DNA from: Paenimyroides tangerinum
Lineage (GTDB): Bacteria > Bacteroidota > Bacteroidia > Flavobacteriales > Flavobacteriaceae
Direction of reading: 5' to 3'
Assembly (NCBI RefSeq): GCF_003865405.1
Contig: NZ_RQVQ01000011.1
Span: 34,495-98,494, forward strand
Length of the DNA: 64,000 nt
Position numbers and translations under genes: made by a program
In this document: piece by piece, positions 25,499 to 34,182 of the stretch
Position numbering within the stretch: position 1 is the stretch's first letter
Layout: every line of letters starts with the position of its first letter
The notes under the pieces: generated by a model
Database searches by the model: none
Told to the model about the DNA's origin: nothing
Seen by the model: the letters and a program-made list of their open reading frames with translations, nothing else

Positions 25499-26560
25499 TT
25501 AATTCGATTTTTGTTCTTTGTTGAAATAAACCAAGTAATAATACATTTGTTTTTCTTCATCCCAACCTTTTTCGATAAATTTTTCTGCAGATTCTGCATT
25601 GATAAAATCTAATTTAATTTGAACATTTGTGTCTAAATTAATTACATTTTTAATTTTTTTACGTGCATCCGAAACTGCATTGTTTGCAATCGGGAAGTTA
25701 GTTGTATCTTCAATCGAATACTTTTCTCCACGATCTACTTTATAGTTTTTGAATTCGGCTTGTAAATCTGGATTATCAATAACTTCGTTTAAGAAATTCG
25801 TTTCCTCAAATTCATCGTTCTTCGCAAAATAATTAACCGAACGATTCATAAACATCACTTCTTCTTTTTTATCTTCTGCAGGTAAAACCACATCTTTTGC
25901 GAAGTCTTGAACAAATTTTAAATATTTTTTGGTCATGAAATTTTCATCCTGAAAAGCATCAACACATAAAAAATGTTCTAACCAATAACGTGCATCGTAG
26001 CGGTTGCTATCGATTGTTAGGATTTTATAACCTTCTTCTTTTTTGTAATTGAAAATCAAACAACCTTTATCTAATTTACTTAAATTAATTCCTTGTTGAA
26101 GTATCATTTCAAGGTTTGAACCGTTTTCTTCGAATTGTAAAAAATCTGCTTTTATCTCACTTTTGAAAATCCCAATAGCATCAACCACATTATTATCGAT
26201 TGAAACATTGGTTAAATGAGCAACATAAACTTCTCCGTTTTTGATATGCGGATGGTTAGATTGATCAAATAAATGCTTGGTTATTTTTTTAGAAATTTCG
26301 TGTGAATTGCTCGGATTGTTGAATAATTCTGTTGCAAAATTATACATTTCATTATAATCTAAATCTACATCATGTGTAAATTGAAAGTAATTCTCTTCTT
26401 TCTCACGAAACGATTTAAAGAAATAATCTTTCAATAATGGCATGATTTCATCATTCACAGTAAACGTGTTTTCTGATAAAAATATAGCTTCATTTCTACT
26501 TTTGTTTCCCACACGATGAATCGATAAAGATTCGATTTGTGTATTGAATAAATTGATCAT
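25499..26560 (-). CDS. nucleoid-associated protein (NdpA/YejK family)
   Basis: A 353-residue cytoplasmic protein matching the 37-kDa nucleoid-associated family. Typical blocks are the N-terminal IESLSIHRVGNKSRNE, DAIGIFKSE near residue 127, LDKGCLIFNY near 161 and YWLEHFLCVD near 192. Family members bind DNA or are found on the nucleoid; the exact role is unclear. It is monocistronic, with a terminator of the upstream gene just before its start. No clear promoter box is visible. Confidence 0.85.
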   Translation of the reverse strand: MINLFNTQIESLSIHRVGNKSRNEAIFLSENTFTVNDEIMPLLKDYFFKSFREKEENYFQFTHDVDLDYNEMYNFATELFNNPSNSHEISKKITKHLFDQSNHPHIKNGEVYVAHLTNVSIDNNVVDAIGIFKSEIKADFLQFEENGSNLEMILQQGINLSKLDKGCLIFNYKKEEGYKILTIDSNRYDARYWLEHFLCVDAFQDENFMTKKYLKFVQDFAKDVVLPAEDKKEEVMFMNRSVNYFAKNDEFEETNFLNEVIDNPDLQAEFKNYKVDRGEKYSIEDTTNFPIANNAVSDARKKIKNVINLDTNVQIKLDFINAESAEKFIEKGWDEEKQMYYYLVYFNKEQKSN

Positions 26561-26591
26561 TGCGATTTTTTTTTTGCTAAATTATTATGTT

Positions 26592-26619
26592 AAAAAAAGA
26601 AAACCTTTTGAGTTTTCTT
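26592..26619 (-). terminator. terminator after pRiA4b ORF-3-like gene
   Basis: Stem AAGAAAAC / GTTTTCTT around a 7-nt loop, followed on the minus strand by a T run. Confidence 0.65.
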
Positions 26620-26641
26620 AATGTTTGATTTTGTTATAATA

Positions 26642-27190
26642 TTAATATAAATTATCATCGTATCCGTTTTCAGAATAATTTTCATCTCCTTCAAACATAT
26701 CAAAATCTTCTTCATCGTAGTCGTCATCGAAATCACCAAACATATCATCGTTAGATATTGGAGCATTGAAATCCTTAACTGGAGCTTCTGCTGGTAAAAC
26801 ACCATGCGCAAATAATAGAGCAGGAAGTTCTGTTTCTTCCGATTCATCATTTTTTTCAACTGCGGCTAATTCAACAAAGAAAGTCCACATATTAAATGGA
26901 TCGTAAACATATAAAATCTTTGTTTGATTTTCGTATAAAATTTCAGACAGAATAATATCTGCCATCGTTTTTTGCTCACCAGGAACATCACCCATATCAA
27001 ATAAAGGAATTTCTTCATCTTGAATCCAATCTTCATCACAAGTGAAAAACGAACCACCTTCTGAACCATCGAATCCAAATGCATTTACTAAAGCATTGTG
27101 TAAATCTTCTAATGTATTGTCATCAGAAATGGCGATGTCTCTAAAAATATCTTCTTCAGCGTCTAAAATCGCTCTGAATTTATAAATCAT
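26642..27190 (-). CDS. plasmid pRiA4b ORF-3 family protein
   Basis: A 182-residue protein. Residues 1-130 fit the pRiA4b ORF-3 (TnpR-like passenger) family: MIYKFRAILDAEEDIFRDI, a middle with TLEDLHNALVNAFGF, and LYVYDPFNMWTFFVEL. The family is spread among plasmids, transposons and chromosomes, and its function is unknown. The last 45 residues are extremely acidic (runs of Asp and Glu with DDYDEEDFDMF). No transposase or inverted repeats are nearby, so it looks like a resident gene. Start at ATG 27190; an earlier TTG is less likely. Own -7 box. Confidence 0.82.
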   Translation of the reverse strand: MIYKFRAILDAEEDIFRDIAISDDNTLEDLHNALVNAFGFDGSEGGSFFTCDEDWIQDEEIPLFDMGDVPGEQKTMADIILSEILYENQTKILYVYDPFNMWTFFVELAAVEKNDESEETELPALLFAHGVLPAEAPVKDFNAPISNDDMFGDFDDDYDEEDFDMFEGDENYSENGYDDNLY

Positions 27191-27211
27191 AATTGTCAAT
27201 ATTTGATGTTA

Positions 27212-27219
27212 CAAATGTA
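27212..27219 (-). promoter_or_regulatory. -7 box TACATTTG for pRiA4b ORF-3-like gene
   Basis: Exact TAnnTTTG match on the minus strand, leader of about 15 nt. Confidence 0.5.
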
Positions 27220-27481
27220 TTATTTTAAAATGTTAAAACTATTTTTTTAAAAGTGAATTTATAAACAATTTAATTAGTTGAAAATTAAATTAGATTGATT
27301 TTGAATTTAAATAATCATTAGTTTTTGTAATGAAATTGTCTTTCTCGTTTGATTTGATTATTATAGAACTTACTGCTGTTGTACTAAAATGATTTCGACT
27401 TTACAAAGGATGCATTATTTTATTATGTTTTAGAAAGAGAAAATACGTCAAAGTAACCCCAACAAATACCCGTTTAAAAAT
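27220..27481. other. intergenic region, no gene seen
   Basis: AT-rich, with no credible ORF, hairpin or RNA gene apart from the terminator at its right end. Confidence 0.45.
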
Positions 27482-27512
27482 AAAAAATGGTCAAAATTTC
27501 TTCTGACCATTT
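27482..27512 (-). terminator. terminator after 27542 gene
   Basis: Stem AAATGGTCA / TGACCATTT with a T run on the minus strand side. Confidence 0.8.
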
Positions 27513-27541
27513 AAAAATTGAATAAAATAAAATCTTAAATA

Positions 27542-27928
27542 TTATCTTTTAACTAGTATAATCATTTCTTCTAAAATGGTAATATGAGTATCTAAAGAAA
27601 TATTTCCGAAATCAAAAGTTGAGGCATTAACTAAATTTATAGTTTTGTTTACAGTGTTGTAAGCAACGTTTTCAATACTTAAACTTAATAATCGGTTTGG
27701 TAAATTTTTTAAAGTAAATGAACCATCTTCTTCAACAGTAGTTTGTGCAATAACTTTTCCATTTTCAGAAACTGTAACTAATGCATTATCTATAACTTCA
27801 CTACTTGTATTTTCGACTAATTTTCCCGATAAATTACATCCTTCATTTTTATTTTGCTGGCTAGAATAAATTGTTGAACCAATTAAAGTCAACATCGAGA
27901 ACATAAATAAGTAAACTGCTTTTTTCAT
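27542..27928 (-). CDS. small exported protein with carboxypeptidase-regulatory-like domain
   Basis: A 128-residue protein with an N-terminal hydrophobic segment (about 4-22), probably a signal peptide. Residues 30-115 look like a CarboxypepD_reg/CNA-B beta-sandwich: LSGKLVENTSSEVIDNALVTVSENGK, then VEEDGSFTLKNLPNRLLSLSI. In Bacteroidota this fold usually precedes TonB-dependent receptors; here it stands alone. Function unknown. It is monocistronic, with a terminator downstream. Confidence 0.7.
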   Translation of the reverse strand: MKKAVYLFMFSMLTLIGSTIYSSQQNKNEGCNLSGKLVENTSSEVIDNALVTVSENGKVIAQTTVEEDGSFTLKNLPNRLLSLSIENVAYNTVNKTINLVNASTFDFGNISLDTHITILEEMIILVKR

Positions 27929-28525
27929 AATTTCTTTTTTTTAAATAATAATTTTTTTATGCTTTTATATTTTTTTTAAATCTTAAAGCAAGAATTAATT
28001 CATATACATCCTAAAAATAAATTGAATCTACTTTAATTTTAGAAAATCAAACCGAATTAATATCTCATTTAACAATTAGTAAACGAAACTATTTTTTTGT
28101 TACACTTAATTAGGATTTTTTTAAATAAAATTTACAATATAAAAAACAATTATTCGAAATTAGATTTTACTTATAAAACGAAACCTTTAAAACGTATGAT
28201 TCTATATAAGAAAAAGAGATTTGTTTTTTTGTGAAATCATGATTTATCAAGATTGAAAAAGTAAAATAAATATACCTGAATTTTATATTAATATTTTCAA
28301 TAAATTAGCATAACCAACTTAAATCAAACCACATAAAATGAAAAACATTTCCACTATTTGTGTTATTAAATACACACAAAACATTTTGTTTTCGCGAATT
28401 CATGCGTAAAATCATACTAAAGAAACTCAATATTTTTCAGGAATATATTCAAATGCATCAATTTTTTTGTGTGATTATATTTCCAAAAAAAAATCTACTC
28501 AATTTTTTTTAAAATTAAAAGCCAA
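27929..28525. other. 600-bp AT-rich region, no gene seen
   Basis: I find no ORF above about 25 codons with coding character. A short stem TTTGTGT / ACACAAA lies at 28357-28380. The promoters of the flanking divergent genes must lie here, but no box is convincing. A decayed gene cannot be excluded. Confidence 0.4.
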
Positions 28526-29854
28526 ATGAAAAACACTCTAATTCTTTTATTATTATTATTATTTCATTTTTTTTCATATTCACAGCCTGTCAAAGAATAT
28601 TTTCCAACTGGTGGAAACACAACTAAAATAGAAGAAAAAAATAAAATTGTCTGCCTAACTTGTGACACATTAATTCTAAATAGCGGAAAACCACAAATCA
28701 TCGCATACAAAATAAATAAGCGTAATATTTCTAATAAAAATTTCCCGCAACCTACTGATATTGAATTAAGAAATAATATGTATAAATTCAGTAAAATAAT
28801 GGATCGTGAAATATTTGAACTTAAAAATAATTTTCAAAATGCCGATTTGCATAAAATTTATAAAAATACATACATAAAAATAAAAAATGATGCCAATGAA
28901 ATAATAAACTTTTTAGATTTAGAAAATTTCTACGAAGGAATAATTTATTGGGATGGTAAATCAAAAAGTAAAATAATTAGAAATGATAATATTATTTTAA
29001 GTTCTGAATTGTTTTCAAAACAATCTGGAGAAAATATAATATCTTCATACATTAATGAATTTGCAAATGTGGAGCAAGAGATTTCTAAACTTTTAACACC
29101 TTCTACTCCAACTAAAGCTTTGATTGAGAAAACAAATCTTTTTTTGATAAACACTTTTTTTGATGACAATTTTTTACCAACTCCTTTTTTAAGCTTTAAT
29201 AAAGTAAAAGAAATTTCAATCGAAATAGAACCTGATAAAAAATTAATTTTCATTTTCAATGAATTAAATCAATTGGTAAATTACAATACTCAAATTACAA
29301 AGTGTGAAATACAATATAAAAACGGTATTCCCGTTTTAAATAAAACAACAATAAATGAGGATCAAATTTTAGAAGAAAATTATTTTGTATTCAAAGAAAA
29401 TTCCATTTCTGTAGAAAATGATAATTATATCAGAACCTATGAATTACATGAAAATGTTTTTTTTGAAACCAATGTATTTGAGAAAACAGAAACATTCAGT
29501 TATGATTCATTTATAAAGAATTACAAATTAAATATTAATCAAGATCAAAATTGTCAGACTTTTCTCGATATGGACAATGTGCCGAATTCAATTTGTTTTA
29601 GCAATTTAAATTGGAATCTTCCTTTAAATATTACTAAAAGAGCTAAAAACTTAATTTATAACGAAAAAAACATCTATAATAATACAAATAATGAATTTAT
29701 AATCGAAGATATCGGAATAAATCGAACAAAAAAATATACATTTAAAATTGAAGATGGAATCTTAAAAAAAATAGATTTTCAGATTTTGTATCCTAATGAT
29801 ATAGATTCTTCAAAAAACTACACAATGAATGTTGAATATAAATTCTACAAATAA
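28526..29854 (+). CDS. hypothetical exported protein, 442 aa
   Basis: Not recognised. The signal peptide is clear (long Leu run, cleavage near residue 19, SYSQ). Cys43 and Cys46 (CLTC) and two further cysteines (near 258 and 347) could form disulfides. The rest alternates short beta-strands and charged loops, without repeats or membrane segments. It is followed after 10 nt by the L,D-transpeptidase-like lipoprotein gene, so a periplasmic role near the cell wall is possible. Very high Asn, Lys and Ile content suggests an accessory gene. Confidence 0.65.
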   Translation: MKNTLILLLLLLFHFFSYSQPVKEYFPTGGNTTKIEEKNKIVCLTCDTLILNSGKPQIIAYKINKRNISNKNFPQPTDIELRNNMYKFSKIMDREIFELKNNFQNADLHKIYKNTYIKIKNDANEIINFLDLENFYEGIIYWDGKSKSKIIRNDNIILSSELFSKQSGENIISSYINEFANVEQEISKLLTPSTPTKALIEKTNLFLINTFFDDNFLPTPFLSFNKVKEISIEIEPDKKLIFIFNELNQLVNYNTQITKCEIQYKNGIPVLNKTTINEDQILEENYFVFKENSISVENDNYIRTYELHENVFFETNVFEKTETFSYDSFIKNYKLNINQDQNCQTFLDMDNVPNSICFSNLNWNLPLNITKRAKNLIYNEKNIYNNTNNEFIIEDIGINRTKKYTFKIEDGILKKIDFQILYPNDIDSSKNYTMNVEYKFYK

Positions 29855-29864
29855 ATCATAAAAC

Positions 29865-30503
29865 ATGCTTAAATCAATCATAGCTTTTATTCTTTTAATA
29901 GTAATTATAGGTTGTAATAAAAATAGTGCAACTTCAATTACTAAAAATAATGAAGAAAAAGAATTCAATGAAAAAATCAAAACAAAAGCAGTTGAAGCTT
30001 TGAAATATTGTAAAGAAGAAAACTTCAACACAGATTTTTGTATTTTAATTGACATGAATATTCATTCAGGAAAAAACAGAATGTTTGTTTACGATTTCAA
30101 GAAAAACGAAATTGAAAGAAGTTCACTTTGCGCACATGGAAGCGGAAAGGGAAATAAAAAAAGTACAGGTTCAAAACCACAATTTAGTAACGAAGAAGGA
30201 AGTTTATTAACTTCAATTGGTAAATTTAAGATTGGAGCGCGTTCGTATAGTCAATTTGGAATTAATATACATTACAAACTTCATGGGCTTGAAAAAACTA
30301 ATGATAATGCCTTTCAACGCATTGTTGTTCTTCATTCTTACACACCAGTTTCTTCAACTGAAATTTATCCAATTCATTTACCAATGGGCTTTAGTCATGG
30401 TTGTCCAGTGACTGATGATGATACGATGACTTATCTGGATGAAAAATTGAAAAACACTGAAAAACCAGTTTTACTTTGGATATATTATGATGATAAATCT
30501 TAA
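29865..30503 (+). CDS. murein L,D-transpeptidase-like lipoprotein (YkuD_2)
   Basis: A 212-residue predicted lipoprotein: hydrophobic start then lipobox VIIGC (Cys17). Residues about 55-210 fit the YkuD_2 family. His140 in KLHGL, His157 in VVLHSY and the SHGCPV motif (His178, catalytic-type Cys180) correspond to the L,D-transpeptidase active site. Related enzymes form 3-3 cross-links or act on peptidoglycan peptides; activity here is inferred. It follows the unknown gene at 28526 and precedes a small membrane protein, probably in one transcript. Confidence 0.82.
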   Translation: MLKSIIAFILLIVIIGCNKNSATSITKNNEEKEFNEKIKTKAVEALKYCKEENFNTDFCILIDMNIHSGKNRMFVYDFKKNEIERSSLCAHGSGKGNKKSTGSKPQFSNEEGSLLTSIGKFKIGARSYSQFGINIHYKLHGLEKTNDNAFQRIVVLHSYTPVSSTEIYPIHLPMGFSHGCPVTDDDTMTYLDEKLKNTEKPVLLWIYYDDKS

Positions 30504-30534
30504 AAACTTTTTTTCATCAATAAATTTAGAATAA

Positions 30535-30837
30535 ATGAAAAACCCAATTACACATACATTTCTTAGAATTCTTCTTTTAATTATTGGAATCATACTTTCA
30601 TCAATTGTTGCATTATCAGGACTTAATCCGAATAGAAAATGTGCAACAGGTGATTTTTATGCGATTTCAATTGCCATATTTATATTTTATATTTTTTGGT
30701 TTTTATTTTTGATAATCGAAGCGTTTATACTAAATAAGAAAAATGAAAAAAAACTAAGGAACATAAATTTAATTCTAGCTTTCTTTTTTCCGGTTTTATT
30801 TGCGATAATTGGTTTATACTTTGAGATAATCAATTAA
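30535..30837 (+). CDS. small membrane protein, 100 aa, unknown
   Basis: Three hydrophobic helices are visible (about 8-28, 38-63 and 77-97), with a short charged loop KNEKKLRN between the second and third. No family recognised. It lies 31 nt behind the L,D-transpeptidase-like gene on the same strand, so co-transcription is likely. Confidence 0.6.
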   Translation: MKNPITHTFLRILLLIIGIILSSIVALSGLNPNRKCATGDFYAISIAIFIFYIFWFLFLIIEAFILNKKNEKKLRNINLILAFFFPVLFAIIGLYFEIIN

Positions 30838-30966
30838 TTAAAAAATATTTTCTAAAAATAATTTACTTTAGTTTATATATTGAATTATTTATTTAATTTT
30901 AAGTTAAAAATATAAAATACTATATAATTTTAACTTACGGTTAAAAATTGATAAAATTAAATAATT

Positions 30967-31758
30967 ATGGCATTTTTCAATTTATTTAAAAAGAAAGAAA
31001 CAGAAGTAATTACAGAAGAAAATAAAATGCTTTTGGCAATGCCTTTGTTTACAAATGAAAACAGATACGATCTAAACACAGTCGCTCAAAATCTAATTAA
31101 TGACTGGAATTTAAATGTAACAAATGTTGAAGGAAATAACGACACTGCTTTTATAACAATTGATGAAGAACTTGTGGCATTAGCTTTTATTCCATCAACA
31201 ATTCCTGAACAAGAACTTAAACCTACAGCAAAATATGCTTATAATTGGGAAAATGTAACTGAAGATATTAAACATATCGATGGTCATGCAATAGTTTCAA
31301 TTATGAATGGAAACAAAACAAATCTTGAAAGATACTTTATACTTTCAAAAGTTATCTTTTCCATTTTATCAACGTCAAAATCAATTGGAGTTTATCAAGG
31401 AAGTCAAACACTTTTAATTCCAAGAAAACAATATTTGGATTTTCATAATGATATTAAAAATAACGAAATTCCGATTCCACTTTGGATTTATATTGGAATC
31501 AGAAAAACTGAAATTGGAAACTCAATTTACACTTTTGGATTGAAAGATTTTAATAAATTAGAATTAGAAATTATAAATTCTAAATCATCATTAGATGAAA
31601 TTCATACTTTTATATTGAATATTGCAAGCTATGTAATCAAAAAAAATATTGCTTTAAAAGATGGAGAAACAATTGGTTTTACAGCCGATCAAAAAATTTT
31701 AATCAAACAATCTGAAGGAAAATATTTAGAAGGTGATACATTAAAACTATTTTATTGA
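30967..31758 (+). CDS. DUF4261 domain protein
   Basis: A 263-residue soluble protein. The C-terminal third, with SIYTFGLKDFNKLELEI and LKDGETIGFTADQKI, fits DUF4261. The N-terminal two thirds have a mixed alpha/beta pattern, including WNLNVTNVEGNNDTAFITIDEELVALAFIPSTIP. The function of DUF4261 is unknown to me. No signal peptide. It is monocistronic, ended by a good terminator, and lies just upstream of the XRE regulator control region. Confidence 0.72.
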   Translation: MAFFNLFKKKETEVITEENKMLLAMPLFTNENRYDLNTVAQNLINDWNLNVTNVEGNNDTAFITIDEELVALAFIPSTIPEQELKPTAKYAYNWENVTEDIKHIDGHAIVSIMNGNKTNLERYFILSKVIFSILSTSKSIGVYQGSQTLLIPRKQYLDFHNDIKNNEIPIPLWIYIGIRKTEIGNSIYTFGLKDFNKLELEIINSKSSLDEIHTFILNIASYVIKKNIALKDGETIGFTADQKILIKQSEGKYLEGDTLKLFY

Positions 31759-31784
31759 AACATAAACTAAAAAAAACAGTTATA

Positions 31785-31818
31785 AAAAATATTGATATTT
31801 AGTCAATATTTTTTTTTG
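31785..31818 (+). terminator. terminator after DUF4261 gene
   Basis: Perfect 11-bp stem AAAAATATTGA / TCAATATTTTT, loop TATTTAG, followed by further T. Confidence 0.8.
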
Positions 31819-31840
31819 TCTTATTATAAAAAAAGAAGAA

Positions 31841-31852
31841 TTACAATTGTAA
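31841..31852. promoter_or_regulatory. palindrome TTACAATTGTAA, site 1
   Basis: Perfect 12-bp palindrome; first of four related sites upstream of the XRE regulator. Confidence 0.5.
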
Positions 31853-31873
31853 TAAAATTCCAAAATCCCGAAT

Positions 31874-31885
31874 TCACAATTGTAA
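31874..31885. promoter_or_regulatory. palindrome TCACAATTGTAA, site 2
   Basis: One base from site 1, with start positions 33 bp apart. Confidence 0.45.
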
Positions 31886-31897
31886 CAATTATTAAAG

Positions 31898-31909
31898 TTA
31901 CATTTGTAA
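31898..31909. promoter_or_regulatory. palindrome TTACATTTGTAA, site 3
   Basis: Identical to site 4. It contains TACATTTG, which also matches the -7 consensus. Confidence 0.45.
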
Positions 31910-32016
31910 ACTAGGTTTTTTTAGATTATTTTTTAATACAATATATTGTAAATCAGTTTTTAATATAGTTTTATTTAAGTTTTTAGTTTAACTAAATTAA
32001 CAATAACAATTTAAAT

Positions 32017-32047
32017 TTTGCAATCACTTTTTAATTGTTTACATTTG
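32017..32047 (+). promoter_or_regulatory. XRE regulator promoter
   Basis: TTTG at 32017-32020, a 19-nt spacer, then TACATTTG at 32040-32047. Both elements match consensus. Leader of about 20 nt to the ATG at 32073. Confidence 0.75.
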
Positions 32048-32050
32048 TAA
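32039..32050. promoter_or_regulatory. palindrome TTACATTTGTAA over the -7 box, site 4
   Basis: The palindrome fully covers the -7 box of the regulator promoter, as expected for a self-repressing operator. Confidence 0.5.
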
Positions 32051-32072
32051 AAAAAGCAAATAAATTAATATT

Positions 32073-32573
32073 ATGAAGGATTTTGATAGAAGATTATTAT
32101 ATATTTTTGAGAAGTTTCAACTAAATGCTTCTTCATTTGCTGACAAAATTGGTGTACAACGTTCAAGCATGTCACACATTCTTTCTGGGAGAAACAAACC
32201 TAGTTTAGATTTCATTTTAAAAATTTACGAAACGTTTCCAGAAATAAGTCTAACCTGGTTAACTTTAGGTGAAGGTCAATTTTATAAAAATAGTAACCCC
32301 GACTCTACTTTGAATTCAGTTATAATAGAAGAAGTAATTGATATAAAAAAAGGAGATGAAAAACTATTCCAAGAAATGGATTTAGTCAATGAACAAATTT
32401 CAAATTCTGAAATATCTCAACCCATTGAAGCCGAAATTGATCATTCAAAATCAAATCTGATTGAATCATCTGAAGAAAAAATTTCACTACCAATATTGAA
32501 TAGTGATTCAGATATAGAACAAATTCTGTTTTTTTACAAAGACGGAACTTTTAAATCATACCGACCGAAGTAA
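32073..32573 (+). CDS. XRE-family transcriptional regulator
   Basis: A 166-residue DNA-binding protein. Residues about 8-62 form a Cro/C1-type helix-turn-helix: FQLNASSFADKIGVQRSSMSHIL, then NKPSLDFILKIYETFP and the WLTLGEGQFY end of the domain. The remaining 95 residues are acidic and variable, ending in LFFYKDGTFKSYRPK, which looks like a fixed C-terminal motif. It is preceded by a well-formed promoter and four TTACA(A/T)TTGTAA palindromes, so autoregulation is likely. The methyltransferase gene begins 33 nt after the stop. Confidence 0.88.
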   Translation: MKDFDRRLLYIFEKFQLNASSFADKIGVQRSSMSHILSGRNKPSLDFILKIYETFPEISLTWLTLGEGQFYKNSNPDSTLNSVIIEEVIDIKKGDEKLFQEMDLVNEQISNSEISQPIEAEIDHSKSNLIESSEEKISLPILNSDSDIEQILFFYKDGTFKSYRPK

Positions 32574-32581
32574 ACTTTTAT

Positions 32582-32589
32582 TATATTTG
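32582..32589 (+). promoter_or_regulatory. -7 box TATATTTG for methyltransferase gene
   Basis: Exact TAnnTTTG match between the XRE stop and the next ATG. It suggests the downstream genes can also be transcribed separately. Confidence 0.45.
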
Positions 32590-32606
32590 AATTTCAATAA
32601 AATCAA

Positions 32607-33275
32607 ATGATAAAGAAATTCCTAAGTTATTTAATTCCAATTCCGATTGAAATTATTCCTTCAAACGTAAGTGAACAATTAGAACTTACTTGGAATAACG
32701 GAAAACTCGTTTTGGACACAAAACATACAAATTATTCTTACGGAAATCTGCAAAAGGTTTTACGTAAAGGTTTATTGAAAATTGGAAAAGAAAATATCAA
32801 TCAAATGCAGCATATTTTGCTATTAGGAGTTGCTGGCGGTAGTGTTGTAGAAACTTTAACTCGTGAATTTAAGTTCGAAAAAAAAATTACCGGAATTGAA
32901 ATTGATCCTGTCGTAATTAAAGTTGCAGAAAAATATTTTCATTTAAATGAGATTCAAAATTTTGAAGTAATTCTTGCAGACGCAAACATATTCGTAACAG
33001 AAACTAAACATATTTATGACCTGATTATCATTGATATTTTTGAAGATTGTTTTATGCCCGATTTTGTTTATTCCGAAGCTTTTATTTCAAATATCAAGAA
33101 AATTTTAAAACCAAAAGGATACATTTTGTTCAACACAATAGTTTTAAACAAAACTGCCGAAGAAAAAAACAAATCTTATAAAAATCAGTTCGAAAGCACT
33201 AAATTTGTAGTTCAAAGTTTCCCGAATATTGATGACAAAAACGAACTTTTTCTTATCAAAAAGGAATATGAATAA
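32607..33275 (+). CDS. spermidine synthase-like methyltransferase
   Basis: A 222-residue Rossmann-fold protein of the spermidine synthase/SAM-methyltransferase superfamily. Motif I is LLGVAGGSVVETL near residue 70. The acidic end of strand 2 is IEIDPVVIKVAEKYF near 95, and LADANIF near 124 marks the adenine-binding acidic site. Strand 4 is YDLIIIDIFED near 137. The N-terminal tetramerisation domain is short, so polyamine synthesis is not assured. It overlaps the region of the next start, indicating one transcript with the outer-membrane and GNAT-like genes. Confidence 0.78.
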   Translation: MIKKFLSYLIPIPIEIIPSNVSEQLELTWNNGKLVLDTKHTNYSYGNLQKVLRKGLLKIGKENINQMQHILLLGVAGGSVVETLTREFKFEKKITGIEIDPVVIKVAEKYFHLNEIQNFEVILADANIFVTETKHIYDLIIIDIFEDCFMPDFVYSEAFISNIKKILKPKGYILFNTIVLNKTAEEKNKSYKNQFESTKFVVQSFPNIDDKNELFLIKKEYE

Positions 33276-33288
33276 CTCAATCAAATCA

Positions 33289-34182
33289 ATGAAATATATA
33301 TATTTATTTTGTATTTCTCTTTTAAGTTTTGCTGCAAATGCACAATACACAAAGGAAATCAACTCTAACCGTCCAAGTTTATCGATGGGTGCTTATTCTG
33401 TAAGCAAATCAATTCTGCAAATTGAAGGCGGACTTGGATATCAACAAGATGAATACAGTAATGAACGATATAATAACCATACTTTAATTGATTTACAATT
33501 TCGTTATGGTGCTTTTTTCGAACAATTGGAATTTGTTGCAGATGTAAAATTTGATAATACACGACAAGTTAATTTTGACCAGAAAAATAATTTTAGTGGT
33601 TTTAGACAAACATCGATTGGTGCAAAATATATGGTTTACGATTCATATCGAAATTATGTAGAAAAACGAAATATTTATAGCTGGAAAGCAAATCAAAGAT
33701 ACAAATGGCGAAGATTAGTTCCTGCAGTTGCAGTTTATGTTGGAGCTGATTTTAAAGGTGATGAAAATTATTTCCCGAAAAATATGCCTGCAACTACTTT
33801 AAAAGGAATGATTATAACACAGCAACATATCAATAATAATTTATCTTTTGTAACAAATTTAATCGTTGAAAACGCAACAAATAACGATTTTAGAAGTTAC
33901 GGATATATTGCAACACTGTCTTATGGTTTTAGTCAAAATTGGTCCGTTTTTGCTGAGAATCAAGGTTTCTTTAGAAAATATGAAGGAGTTAAACAAAATT
34001 TTAAAGATGATTGTATTCTTAGAGGTGGATTCACTTATTTGGTAAATAAAAATCTGCAATTAGATATTTCTGGAGGAACAACTATTGGAAATACACCACA
34101 CAAAATGAGCGGTCAAATTGGTGCTTCTTGGAGAACCCATAAAAAATACAAACAAACAAACGAAGTAGAAGATATTTTATAA
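33289..34182 (+). CDS. outer-membrane beta-barrel protein, transporter-like
   Basis: A 297-residue exported protein. From the ATG at 33289 it has a short typical signal peptide ending at AANAQ. A second ATG at 33268 adds seven residues and overlaps the previous stop; I cannot exclude it. The rest alternates amphipathic strands (RPSLSMGAYSVSKSILQIEGGLGY, then FSQNWSVFAENQGFF) and ends in LQLDISGGTTIGNTPHKMSGQIGASWR, resembling MetA-pathway phenol-degradation outer-membrane proteins. The substrate is unknown. The stop overlaps the next start as TAATG. Confidence 0.75.
   Translation: MKYIYLFCISLLSFAANAQYTKEINSNRPSLSMGAYSVSKSILQIEGGLGYQQDEYSNERYNNHTLIDLQFRYGAFFEQLEFVADVKFDNTRQVNFDQKNNFSGFRQTSIGAKYMVYDSYRNYVEKRNIYSWKANQRYKWRRLVPAVAVYVGADFKGDENYFPKNMPATTLKGMIITQQHINNNLSFVTNLIVENATNNDFRSYGYIATLSYGFSQNWSVFAENQGFFRKYEGVKQNFKDDCILRGGFTYLVNKNLQLDISGGTTIGNTPHKMSGQIGASWRTHKKYKQTNEVEDIL

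Noticed and set aside
26590..26859. 89-codon ORF overlapping the pRiA4b ORF-3-like gene
   Set aside because: Shifted frame of the acidic tail (Met- and Lys-rich artefact).
26642..27190. Transposon passenger gene, because of the pRiA4b ORF-3 family name
   Set aside because: No transposase, terminal repeats or base-composition shift around it.
28339..28410. 23-codon ORF upstream of the 28526 gene
   Set aside because: Too short and not distinguishable from chance in this AT-rich region.
27929..28525. Possible decayed gene or small RNA
   Set aside because: No frame with residual similarity, no promoter-terminator pair enclosing a structured RNA.
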